Shown here piece by piece: positions 1-5,840 of a DNA stretch of 11,911 nucleotides. This DNA comes from DATLMR01 sp035634255. GTDB lineage: Bacteria; Acidobacteriota; Blastocatellia; UBA7656. Each line of letters opens with the position of its first letter. The stretch's first letter is position 1. Where the stretch lies: contig DASQDI010000128.1 in NCBI GenBank assembly GCA_035634255.1, positions 1-11,911 of the forward strand. The letters run 5' to 3'. The translations under genes were made by a program, and so were the position numbers. The notes under the pieces are model-generated. The model was not told the origin of the DNA. It did not search any database and worked only from the letters and a program-made list of their open reading frames with translations.

Positions 1-125
1 CGCTGTTTCGCGCGAAAGTCGATCACTTCCTTCGCAGCGCTCCGCCCGCTGGCAATAGCGGCGCGAAGGTTTACCTCCGTTCGCGCCTTACCACGCTTCG
101 ATGGGAGCTCCTTTTTCGGTGGCAA
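1..125 (-). CDS. N-terminal part of an unknown small basic protein, runs off the left edge
   Basis: An open minus-strand frame begins with TTG at 125-123 and continues to the window edge (41 codons seen). A strong Shine-Dalgarno AAGGAGG lies at 136-130, four bases before the TTG. An in-frame TAA sits directly before the Shine-Dalgarno, so TTG is the first start codon available. The visible protein begins (M)PPKKELPSKRGKARTEV and is rich in Lys, Arg and Ala; I recognise no family. It has the same orientation as the upstream GNAT gene and could be the next cassette in the array. The start is supported by the ribosome binding site; function cannot be inferred. The plus strand is also open through part of this region but has no comparable start signal. 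Confidence 0.5.
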   Translation of the reverse strand, partial: MPPKKELPSKRGKARTEVNLRAAIASGRSAAKEVIDFRAKQ

Positions 126-136
126 GTTTCCTCCTT

Positions 137-466
137 ATGTCACGACACTACGGGAACGCCTCCGGCAATGCTCCGAGTGCACCAAGTTTCGCACCTGACT
201 TTGGCTTCAGCTTCTTGAGACACGACGCATCGAATTTCTGTTTTCCCACGAGACCGAAGAGGGAGGCTATTATTTAATCTATCGCGGCGACCTTGATAAA
301 GATGGCTTCTTATCAAGGCCTCACCGTACTCAAGATGTAGAACTGAATTTGCGTTTGATTCAATCGGAAGGGTGATGGCTGCTCCCTCGGCGCCAGTAAT
401 AACGCCGCGATTGACTCAAAAGCAAATCCTACCAACTCCGTTCGCTTCCCGAGCAAAAGCAAATAC
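137..466. other. 330-nt gap between the GNAT gene and the left-edge gene
   Basis: No convincing complete gene lies here. If the array continues, an attC for the GNAT cassette should be in this stretch, but I cannot find a clean RYYYAAC/GTTRRRY pair. Two things stand out. A perfect 9-bp inverted repeat occurs at 291-318. A plus-strand frame is open from 199 to a TGA at 373-375 and reads as plausible protein in its second half (for example GGYYLIYRGDLDKDG), but it has no start codon with a ribosome binding site and is cut by a TGA at 196-198. It may be a decayed cassette gene. Confidence 0.4.
291..318. repeat. perfect 9-bp inverted repeat (stem-loop)
   Basis: CCTTGATAA at 291-299 and its exact complement TTATCAAGG at 310-318 flank a 10-nt loop. 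No T-run follows on either strand, so it is not a typical intrinsic terminator. It could be an operator-type palindrome or a remnant of a recombination site. Confidence 0.4.
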
Positions 467-922
467 TCAAAGCTCTCTGGTCATAAATACGCTATACGGA
501 TCTTTAACATAATCCGCAAAGGGCTCGCAATATCTAAACCCAAAACCGGCATATAGCCTTCGAGCGGGCTCGAAAGCTTCCATTGATCCCGTCTCTAAAC
601 TTAACCGGCTGTAGCAACGGCGCTTGGCTTCTTCAAGTATGTGATTAAGAAGAGCTGCTCCAACGCCCCTCCTAAGATGTAGCGAAGATGTCCTCATAGA
701 TTTGATTTCGCCGTGTTTAGAGTCTAATTCTTTGAGTGCTCCACAGCCAAGTAGCTCACTATTTTCCCACACGGTCCAGAACGTAATTTCCGGCTTGCGC
801 AATGCCTCAATATCCAGGGCATGCACACTCTCAGGCGGCGAGTGCCTAGCCATACTATGAAGGTGTTCTTGCAACAGTTGGTATACCTCAGGGCCGCTTA
901 GATCGTCTATTTTAATATTCAC
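467..922 (-). CDS. GNAT-family N-acetyltransferase (integron cassette cargo)
   Basis: A 151-residue GCN5-related N-acetyltransferase, a cytosolic enzyme moving acetyl from acetyl-CoA to an amine; the substrate is unknown. The acetyl-CoA pyrophosphate loop is visible as LRRGVGAALL (about residues 83-92). The first residue of the usual Q/RxxGxG/A pattern is Leu here. It is followed by an amphipathic helix and the family-typical C-terminus with SLETGSMEAF, RRLYAGFGFRYCEPF and DYVKDP. Length is normal for the family. I prefer GTG at 922-920 as start: GGAGG at 932-928 lies five bases before it. The in-frame ATG at 934 contains that Shine-Dalgarno and falls inside the degenerate attC at 933-989. 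GNAT genes are common integron cassette cargo, which fits the array context. Confidence 0.85.
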   Translation of the reverse strand: MNIKIDDLSGPEVYQLLQEHLHSMARHSPPESVHALDIEALRKPEITFWTVWENSELLGCGALKELDSKHGEIKSMRTSSLHLRRGVGAALLNHILEEAKRRCYSRLSLETGSMEAFEPARRLYAGFGFRYCEPFADYVKDPYSVFMTREL

Positions 923-932
923 GAGAACCTCC

Positions 933-989
933 ATCTAAGAAAACATACGAAGCTCACTTCGCGGCCTCCGCTGAATGCGATTGCTAGGC
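933..989 (-). repeat. degenerate attC-like site between hydrolase remnant and GNAT gene
   Basis: Read on the minus strand, it starts with GCCTAGC (989-983, one change from RYYYAAC) and ends with CTTAGAT (939-933, one change from GTTRRRY). In between are short complementary blocks and a perfect 5-bp hairpin at 948-961. The 15-base block CTTCGCGGCCTCCGC at 957-971 recurs exactly at 3064-3078 inside the attC upstream of the MOSC gene. Length 57 bp is at the short end for attC. Both R boxes deviate, so the site may be weak or inactive. It sits exactly at the cassette junction expected from the gene order. Confidence 0.45.
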
Positions 990-1021
990 CGCAGTTCTTG
1001 GCAATTATACCTTGGCCCAAT

Positions 1022-1228
1022 TCAGCGTTTGTGACCGCTCAGGAATCTATACACGGCTTCTTCGAGCGCCTCCGGATTTTCTCGCGGCGAACCATGCCCC
1101 TGCTCGATGTAATGCAGTCCTATACCATTGACAAGCAGGTTTGTTGACTGAAGGGTTTGACCGTCATCATGTCCAAAGAGCAGTAAAGAGAGCAGTGGTG
1201 TTAAAACAAGTCTCATAATACAGAGCAT
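1022..1228 (-). pseudogene. internally deleted alpha/beta-hydrolase remnant
   Basis: The 68-residue frame joins the two ends of an alpha/beta-hydrolase. Residues 1-48 hold a hydrophobic secretion-type leader and the first family strand (NGIGLHYIEQGHGSP), which normally leads into the HG oxyanion-hole motif. The frame then passes directly to a typical C-terminal tail (ENPEALEEAVYRFL). The whole catalytic core, including nucleophile elbow, acid and histidine, is missing, so roughly 200 residues were lost in frame. It cannot be an active hydrolase. ATG at 1228 follows a weak AAGGCAGG; Met5 is an alternative. It lies between two attC-like sites, so it is a shrunken cassette of about 350 bp. That the deletion is real rather than an assembly collapse is inferred. 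Confidence 0.65.
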
Positions 1229-1279
1229 TATCCTGCCTTCACAGGAATCAAGCTACAAGTAGGAGCCACACGTCCTGGG

Positions 1280-1370
1280 GCCTAACGCTACGCATCACCC
1301 CGCCCGCACCTAGCCTCGGATGAATCAATCAAACTGAGCTTGCGGGCTCGGTTGCATGCGGCAGTTAGAC
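1280..1370 (-). repeat. attC recombination site downstream of the YdeI-family gene
   Basis: This is a 91-bp imperfect palindrome placed 18 bp after the stop of the 1389-1967 gene. On the minus strand it runs from R'' GTCTAAC (1370-1364) to R' GTTAGGC (1286-1280). Both match the attC consensus RYYYAAC/GTTRRRY exactly and pair with each other through one G-T wobble. Inner pairing is also present, for example CGCAT at 1291-1295 on the plus strand against its complement near 1355. Position directly 3' of a gene on the same strand, length and box sequences are all as expected for an integron attC. Confidence 0.75.
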
Positions 1371-1388
1371 CGACCTCAGCGCAGCCCT

Positions 1389-1967
1389 TTACTTCATCCC
1401 TGGCTTCTTGTTCTTTGACAATAGCTGTCTGGCCTCTTCTAACCGCTTCCTGCGCGTCTCTTCTCTCTTCGCGTCCCCCACCCACTGCACATATTGCCTT
1501 CGGTATGATGGCGCAAGATTATTAAAATTCTCCCACGCTCGCTTATCTACCTTCAGAGCCTCTTTGAAATACTGCGGAACCTCCACATCTGTTTTGGCCG
1601 CCCCTGTACCTGAGCGTGGCCCCTCAGCTAAGACTTCTTCGCTAATCCTGGCCAGCCCTGCTTCTGTCATCCTACCTTCCTGTATCAGCTTCTTAACCCT
1701 CTTCTTGTTCAGGTCGGACCACCGGCTATTGCGTTTTCGTGGAGTAAAACGTTGCACGTATTTCCTGTCGTCAATTCTTTTGACAATGCTGTCAATCCAT
1801 CCGAAACATAATGCCTCTTCAACAGCATCGTCATAAGGGATTCTGGCGCGCCCTGAATGTTTCTTGTAGTAAACCAGCCAGACTTCTGATTCGATGGCAT
1901 GATTATTCTCCAGCCAGTCACGCCAGTCAGCCCGGTCAGTTACGTATAGTGTCCGAGATACCTTCAT
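1389..1967 (-). CDS. YdeI/OmdA-family protein (integron cassette cargo)
   Basis: A 192-residue soluble basic protein of the YdeI / OmpD-associated family, whose members have been linked to envelope stress and antimicrobial-peptide tolerance; the biochemical role is not settled. Family marks in order: an N-terminal Trp-rich segment (WRDWLENNHAIESEVWLVYY, about 15-34), the block CFGWIDS (54-60), the block RFTPRKRNSRWSDLNKKR (73-90), and a C-terminal OmdA-type helical region rich in Arg/Lys/Glu (about 143-182). Length is normal. ATG at 1967 has no clear Shine-Dalgarno, as is often so for cassette genes placed close behind an attC. The attC upstream ends about 47 bp before the start and another follows 18 bp after the stop, so this is a complete one-gene cassette of about 735 bp. 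Confidence 0.8.
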   Translation of the reverse strand: MKVSRTLYVTDRADWRDWLENNHAIESEVWLVYYKKHSGRARIPYDDAVEEALCFGWIDSIVKRIDDRKYVQRFTPRKRNSRWSDLNKKRVKKLIQEGRMTEAGLARISEEVLAEGPRSGTGAAKTDVEVPQYFKEALKVDKRAWENFNNLAPSYRRQYVQWVGDAKREETRRKRLEEARQLLSKNKKPGMK

Positions 1968-2014
1968 TAAGATATTTTACTCATGACTCGCGGTTAAATC
2001 GATTGCTCTGGTCG

Positions 2015-2107
2015 GTCTAACGACCGAGATTACCGGGCCGCGCACGTAACACTCATGGACCCTTGTGGAACTCGCTCGCCGCGCTACGGTGAATACCTTC
2101 GTTAGAT
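2015..2107 (-). repeat. attC recombination site downstream of the MOSC gene
   Basis: This is a 93-bp imperfect palindrome. On the minus strand R'' is ATCTAAC (2107-2101) and R' is GTTAGAC (2021-2015), both perfect to the attC consensus. The arms share the 8-base inverted repeat TCTAACGA and a further ATT block. The central part contains GGGCCGCGC (2035-2043) and CGTAACACTCA (2045-2055). Both recur in the same order in the site at 3004-3103, which ties the sites together as one family. The site begins 58 bp after the MOSC gene stop. Confidence 0.75.
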
Positions 2108-2165
2108 GTGCCTCCGGGTACATTCAAACGCTGTCAAAAGTAGGCTACGAACGGTAATCGGAAAA

Positions 2166-2963
2166 TCAATCAGCTATCAGCTCGATCAAGTCGTCCTTTC
2201 TCAATAAGCCTTCGACCAACACCGCACAATAAACACCAGCAAAGTTACCGTGTGCTTGGGCGACCTTCCGTAAAACTTCCGGGTTGTGTTCGCTTGTGTC
2301 CGGGTCTAGCGAAATCATCTTACAGCGCGGGTCGCGCTCAAGAACCATAATTGTCGCCTTTGAACCGATACGCAGACGGCGACCGACAAAATCACCTTCG
2401 GCAAATCCGCTGCTCCTAGACGTGAAATTGAAATAGATGTTTGCTCGAAAACGCCGTTTATCAATCGGCATGCTCAATTCCGATTCAATCTGTCGGATGG
2501 TTTGCAAACTGATTAACGAAACCGGGCGACAATCAGTTAAAGCGCGGTCTGATCGTACGAGTTTTAGTTGATTCTTTTCGCTGATTCCTCCGCCGAGTAG
2601 TTTTATGAGTGACGGGTCGTCAACGGGGACGATTTCGCCTGACGGCGTAACAACGTCTAACTCCATATCTTCCGCATCACCGTTTGCCGGTGTAACGCCG
2701 GGCGCGATGCTCACCGCTTCCGTCAGGTTCGGCGGTTTTGATGCTCGTTCCGGGTGACGGAATACCGGGCGATAAAGCAGCATCTGCTGCTGCACATTTG
2801 CGTTCAAATAAGGGAAGCCTTTGCGGGCGGCGGAATTCTTGAAGGCGTAGCATCGGTCACCGTAGATGCCCGAAAACCCCATAAAAACTTCAGGCATTTC
2901 AGCGCCGCGCATACTTTTAACGGGATAACGCCATAAACTTTCGACAGTTCCGATAGTCGTCAT
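2166..2963 (-). CDS. MOSC-domain molybdenum-cofactor/sulfur carrier-type protein (integron cassette cargo)
   Basis: A 265-residue protein with the two-part YcbX/mARC architecture. An N-terminal MOSC beta-barrel domain opens with the family signature WRYPVKSMRGAE (about 11-22) and continues with GIYGDRCYAF. The MOSC domain follows from about 140, with RRFRANIYF (170-178), the FAEGDFVGRRLRIG block and the conserved cysteine C214 in ERDPRCKMISLDPDT. In this family that Cys ligands the molybdenum cofactor, and characterised members reduce N-hydroxylated compounds. No ferredoxin domain is fused, so an electron donor must come from elsewhere. No signal peptide is seen. ATG at 2963 has only a poor ribosome binding site. 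attC sites flank both ends, giving a cassette of about 1 kb. Confidence 0.85.
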   Translation of the reverse strand: MTTIGTVESLWRYPVKSMRGAEMPEVFMGFSGIYGDRCYAFKNSAARKGFPYLNANVQQQMLLYRPVFRHPERASKPPNLTEAVSIAPGVTPANGDAEDMELDVVTPSGEIVPVDDPSLIKLLGGGISEKNQLKLVRSDRALTDCRPVSLISLQTIRQIESELSMPIDKRRFRANIYFNFTSRSSGFAEGDFVGRRLRIGSKATIMVLERDPRCKMISLDPDTSEHNPEVLRKVAQAHGNFAGVYCAVLVEGLLRKDDLIELIAD

Positions 2964-3003
2964 ACGGGAATCTTATTTTAGCTTCCCGGCATTATGCAAA
3001 AGC

Positions 3004-3103
3004 ATCTGACGTTCCCCATCAGCGGGGCCGCGCGTAACACTCAAAGTAGCCATGAGAAACTAGCTTCGCGGCCTCCGCCGCCCGCTGCCCGCGGTCGTTA
3101 GAC
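3004..3103 (-). repeat. attC-like site upstream of the MOSC gene
   Basis: This is a 100-bp imperfect palindrome. On the minus strand R'' is GTCTAAC (3103-3097, perfect) and R' is GTCAGAT (3010-3004, one change from GTTAGAT). A second pair, CAGCGGG at 3020-3026 and CCCGCTG at 3081-3087, lies exactly symmetrically, 16 bases in from each end, which supports these boundaries. An alternative inner R' (GTTACGC, 3038-3032) would give a 72-bp site but pairs less well. It shares blocks with the sites at 2015-2107 and 933-989. Confidence 0.65.
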
Positions 3104-3146
3104 TGCGCTCGGCTGTGGTAGAAAACTATCTATGATCCATCATTAG

Positions 3147-3257
3147 TTAATCCATCCAGCGAATTAGAGCTGGCCTGTGCATCAGTTTCTTCCAACCTAG
3201 GCCAGAAAGACCAACTGCCTTCCGAGTTTCCGCGCACGAGAGGGCCCCCGTCTGCAT
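3147..3257 (-). CDS. possible 36-residue small ORF
   Basis: A short minus-strand frame starts at ATG 3257 with GGAGG five bases upstream and ends with TAA at 3149-3147, 43 bp before the attC at 3103. The product (MQTGALSCAETRKAVGLSG...) matches nothing I know. Good start signal and position in front of an attC make it a candidate mini-cassette gene, but its length makes chance occurrence quite possible. The rest of 3104-3321 shows no recognisable gene; a perfect 10-bp palindrome GGGCCGGCCC lies at 3300-3309. Confidence 0.2.
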   Translation of the reverse strand: MQTGALSCAETRKAVGLSGLGWKKLMHRPALIRWMD

Positions 3258-3321
3258 CCCTCCCTCCGGATGAGCCTCATACCAGTGCCTTGCACCAGCG
3301 GGCCGGCCCTATGAGACAGGT

Positions 3322-4650
3322 CTACCGCCGAAACACCGGGCCCAGCAGGACGATGGCCGCTTCGAGCCTTGATATATCAGAGCCGATCTTCGAAAGCCGC
3401 CCTTGCTGCTCGGGTGTATTTGTAGCCCCATCGGCTTCCAGTAGTCGTTCATCTTCCTCCAGCCCCCCCACGTAACTCCTCAGTTCGCTTATGATGTCAA
3501 CCCCCACTTCCTCAACCGGGGCCGGCATCTCATCGCGGCCGGTATCGGACGCGAGCCTTTCATGGGGGTCTTCCTGCCTTCTAACCGACGCATGGATGTG
3601 TTGAAGGTTCTCATAATAGACCCAGTCGTACCCTGCCTCGACGGCGAGGCGGCAGAGACGCCCGAGCTTCGAACGGTCGATGGGGCTGGTCGTAAGATCC
3701 ACGGCGCGTCCTTCGTAGTGGCGGCTCGTTGCGCTGTGGCCGCTGCCCTCGTCCCATGCGTCAGTCACTCGCAACTTCACGCCCGGCCATTCTTGCATAA
3801 CCAAGGCAGCGAGGGCGTCGGTTTTCTCCCTGAGTCGAGAGGTCATGTAACGGTCATCGTCATTCGCCTCATCGTTTTTAAAGACAATGTCGGGATTGGA
3901 ATTCCTTACCAGCGTCGCGGAATTGCGCGGGACAAGGCCGCGGAACTGACCTACCGCCGCAGCTTCGGACTGGTCGGGCGACCTCTGACCGAGCCTCAGC
4001 GCATGGGGCAACTCGGAACGGGCTGCCTCCTCACCCGCCAGGGGGCGTTCACTGATGCCTCCCCTCCGCATCGCTTCCGGATGAGGCGTGAGGTCTGCTG
4101 CACCCGGCATTAGCGACTCAACTTCTTCGCGAGTGTAGGCGGGGTCCCAATGCGTGTTCTCAGGCACCTGGGAGTGGCCGTAATGGCCTCCCAGTTCACT
4201 CCAGTTAGCAACACTACGATTGTGGCCGCCGGGGTCCTGCCCGTTGCGCGCAGGGCGCGGGTAGCCGTTGGGCCACACCTGCGGCACGCCATGCGTCTGT
4301 TCGATCCACCGGCATAGCTGGGCCACCCGCGCAAGTGTCTGCGCGTTCTTTGGCTGCCCGGCGAAGGCGACCACTTCGATCTGTATGGCCGAGTGCCGGT
4401 TCGTCTCCACCCCCCCGGAAGGGTTCCTGAGGGCTCTAGCGGCGCGGTCTGTGTCAATGTGCTGATAAATAGTCATGGCATCGACCGTGAAGTGCGGCGG
4501 CGAGTTGCTGGCCTGGTAGGCACTTCGCGCGCCGAGGTAAGTACTGCCTTCCGTAGTATGGTGCACGATCCTGAAAGGTCCCGACGTGTACGAACCTCCC
4601 GTAGTCGTATCAGGGACGGGGTCCCACTGTGCAAACGGGCAGCGAGCCAT
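3322..4650 (-). CDS. N-acetylmuramoyl-L-alanine amidase fused to a Hedgehog N-terminal (signalling)-like domain
   Basis: A 442-residue two-domain protein predicted to cut peptidoglycan. Residues ~25-181 form an amidase_2 / PGRP-type zinc amidase (amide bond between N-acetylmuramic acid and L-Ala). Visible marks are VHHTTEG (29-35), HFTVD and YQHIDT, and GHSQVPENTHWDP (158-170) with H30, H159 and D169 as likely zinc ligands. A Pro/Glu/Ala-rich linker (182-245) follows. Residues ~250-358 closely match the Hedgehog N-terminal domain: NPDIVFK, QEWPGVKLRVTDAWDE, SRHYEGRAVDLTTS and EAGYDWVYYE. Zinc ligands H311, D318 and H353 and the catalytic-type E347 are kept, as are most calcium-site acids (D260, E261, D266, D297, D300). 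A short helical C-terminus ends the protein. No Hint domain and no signal peptide are present. ATG at 4650 has AAGGAG seven bases upstream. It lies 48 bp behind the histidine phosphatase, likely in one transcript. Confidence 0.88.
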   Translation of the reverse strand: MARCPFAQWDPVPDTTTGGSYTSGPFRIVHHTTEGSTYLGARSAYQASNSPPHFTVDAMTIYQHIDTDRAARALRNPSGGVETNRHSAIQIEVVAFAGQPKNAQTLARVAQLCRWIEQTHGVPQVWPNGYPRPARNGQDPGGHNRSVANWSELGGHYGHSQVPENTHWDPAYTREEVESLMPGAADLTPHPEAMRRGGISERPLAGEEAARSELPHALRLGQRSPDQSEAAAVGQFRGLVPRNSATLVRNSNPDIVFKNDEANDDDRYMTSRLREKTDALAALVMQEWPGVKLRVTDAWDEGSGHSATSRHYEGRAVDLTTSPIDRSKLGRLCRLAVEAGYDWVYYENLQHIHASVRRQEDPHERLASDTGRDEMPAPVEEVGVDIISELRSYVGGLEEDERLLEADGATNTPEQQGRLSKIGSDISRLEAAIVLLGPVFRR

Positions 4651-4698
4651 TGGAGTACTCCTTTCCTGTAAAGTCATTTATGTTGTGATTCTTTATCA

Positions 4699-5157
4699 TC
4701 AGCTCGGACTCCCATACTTCAACCTTACGACCTTTGCTTTACCGATTGCGACGACCGTTAAAACAAACAGATTGTCGTATTCTTTCTCCTTGATCTCGAC
4801 GATCCCGCCGCCGAGCTGATTTATGAGATCAGGTACTGAATCACTATGGCCGACGACCAACACTGTTTGCCCGGCGCGGTTCGACAGGATGTCGTCCTTG
4901 ATCTCGGAGGCTTCATCCATCTGCATGGCCGGGAGCCCGGGGTTGGCATCAAGAAAAGGCCGGGCCGTTTCCTGCGTGCGAATATAACTGGATGTGTAGA
5001 CCGCCTTCACGCCTGACTTGCCGATCACGTGCGGTAAGACTTGCGCGCGTTTTTTTCCGGCCTGATTCAAATGAGGGTCCGGGTCGTCCGGGTCGGGGAC
5101 ATTTCTATCCGCGTGACGCAACAGGATCACGGTAGTCATCGGAAAAGTTCCTGCCAT
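4699..5157 (-). CDS. histidine phosphatase family protein (SixA-like)
   Basis: A 152-residue single-domain member of the phosphoglycerate mutase-like histidine phosphatase branch. The catalytic motif is LLRHADR (12-18), with R14 and phospho-acceptor H15; Ala replaces Gly of the usual RHG, a frequent variant. R60 in SSYIRTQETA is the second arginine, and H104 in VVGHSDS is the second catalytic histidine. The C-terminal YDNLFVLTV block is typical of small SixA-like proteins. The substrate is unknown: a phosphohistidine protein or a small phosphoester. I choose ATG at 5157, because AGGAGG stands eight bases before it. The frame stays open for 90 more codons upstream, but only from a TTG without a ribosome binding site and with no recognisable domain. 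The next gene, the amidase/Hedgehog fusion, follows after 48 bp. Confidence 0.82.
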   Translation of the reverse strand: MAGTFPMTTVILLRHADRNVPDPDDPDPHLNQAGKKRAQVLPHVIGKSGVKAVYTSSYIRTQETARPFLDANPGLPAMQMDEASEIKDDILSNRAGQTVLVVGHSDSVPDLINQLGGGIVEIKEKEYDNLFVLTVVAIGKAKVVRLKYGSPS

Positions 5158-5499
5158 GAAGCGGACCTCCTTCCCGCTTTTCCATGCTGATCTAGCTAAC
5201 ACGCGACCGACCGATGAGGCTCCCGGTCCGCGCGGGGCGAGAATGATCAGCGTGTAAGCAACACTCAGTTTTTGAGCGTTTATTTCACCGAGCGCCTCGG
5301 CGCGTGGGCGGACACAACTCTCTGGTGAGTGCCAGAAGCTCTCGCAGACGACCTCAAACAACGAGGCCAGCCAGACCTTCGGCGCTGCTCCAGCTATGGC
5401 GCATTCGGGATCGCCGAAAGTGTACAAGATAACTAACCCGGTCGTTAACAGGGCGGAACGCCGGGGCGGATTTGTGTGGGAATCGCACGCCGACGCGGG
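5158..5499. other. 342-nt gap between the small beta-rich gene and the phosphatase
   Basis: The minus frame of the phosphatase is open through most of this stretch but starts at TTG 5427 with no Shine-Dalgarno, and its translation resembles no domain I know, so I treat it as non-coding. The small palindromic element around TAACCCGGTCGTTA (5436-5449) could be a regulatory site or relic. The gap is large enough for the phosphatase/amidase pair to have its own promoter, but I cannot point to convincing -35/-10 boxes. Confidence 0.35.
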
Positions 5500-5820
5500 C
5501 TACTTTTTCAGCACCAGCCGGTCCTCATCTGCCGACTCAATCTTCATCACCCGGTCTGGCTTCGACTCTGACGTAATGTAGAAAACCAGCTCGTTCTGGT
5601 CGTCAAGCTCCCATTTCCCGCTAACGGCTTTTTGGCGGTCATCAGGGGCGATCCCGCCCCTGACATCAAGATTGCCATCCGGTTTTAGCTCGAACGAGCC
5701 CCGGCCGCGTGACAGCGGAAAATCGTAAGTCACGGGCCGGTACACTACCTCTTCATCCGTGTCTTCCTCACGGGAGTGGATCCACACTTGATGCAAAACG
5801 TCCTTAGCTACATTCCCCAT
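5500..5820 (-). CDS. hypothetical 106-residue beta-rich protein
   Basis: I do not recognise a named family. The protein is acidic and polar with no signal peptide or membrane segment. The C-terminal half (SGKWELDDQNELVFYITSES, then RVMKIESADEDRLVLKK) has the alternating strand pattern of small lipocalin-like or calycin-type barrels that end in a 'strand, turn, DRLVL' hairpin. ATG at 5820 is 20 bp behind the metalloprotease stop, so the two are almost certainly co-transcribed. The ribosome binding site is weak (GCGGTG). By position it could be a partner, inhibitor or immunity-type protein for the protease, but nothing in the sequence proves this. Confidence 0.7.
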   Translation of the reverse strand: MGNVAKDVLHQVWIHSREEDTDEEVVYRPVTYDFPLSRGRGSFELKPDGNLDVRGGIAPDDRQKAVSGKWELDDQNELVFYITSESKPDRVMKIESADEDRLVLKK

Positions 5821-5840
5821 AAAGACACCGCAGCGATTAT

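Noticed and set aside
1389..1836. Plus-strand and alternative minus-strand frames over the YdeI-family gene
   Set aside because: They overlap a gene with clear family motifs and show none themselves.
3032..3103. Shorter 72-bp version of the attC upstream of the MOSC gene
   Set aside because: The 100-bp version has a second, exactly symmetric 7-bp pair (3020-3026 with 3081-3087), so its boundaries are better supported.
3562..4113. Open plus-strand frame of 183 codons
   Set aside because: It lies fully antisense to the amidase/Hedgehog gene, whose translation matches known domains; the frame is a by-product of GC-rich codon use.
4110..4457. Second minus-strand frame inside the amidase region
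   Set aside because: It is an out-of-frame reading of the amidase coding sequence with a low-complexity Arg/Thr/Pro-rich product.
4651..4698. Possible terminator between phosphatase and amidase/Hedgehog genes
   Set aside because: No stem-loop with a T-run is present in the 48-bp gap; read-through is expected.
5158..5427. Upstream in-frame extension of the histidine phosphatase by 90 residues
   Set aside because: It starts at TTG without a ribosome binding site and resembles no domain, while AGGAGG stands at the right distance before ATG 5157.
5430..5453. attC-like TAAC/GTTA pair in the gap before the phosphatase
   Set aside because: The two boxes are only a few bases apart and lack an inner stem, unlike any attC.
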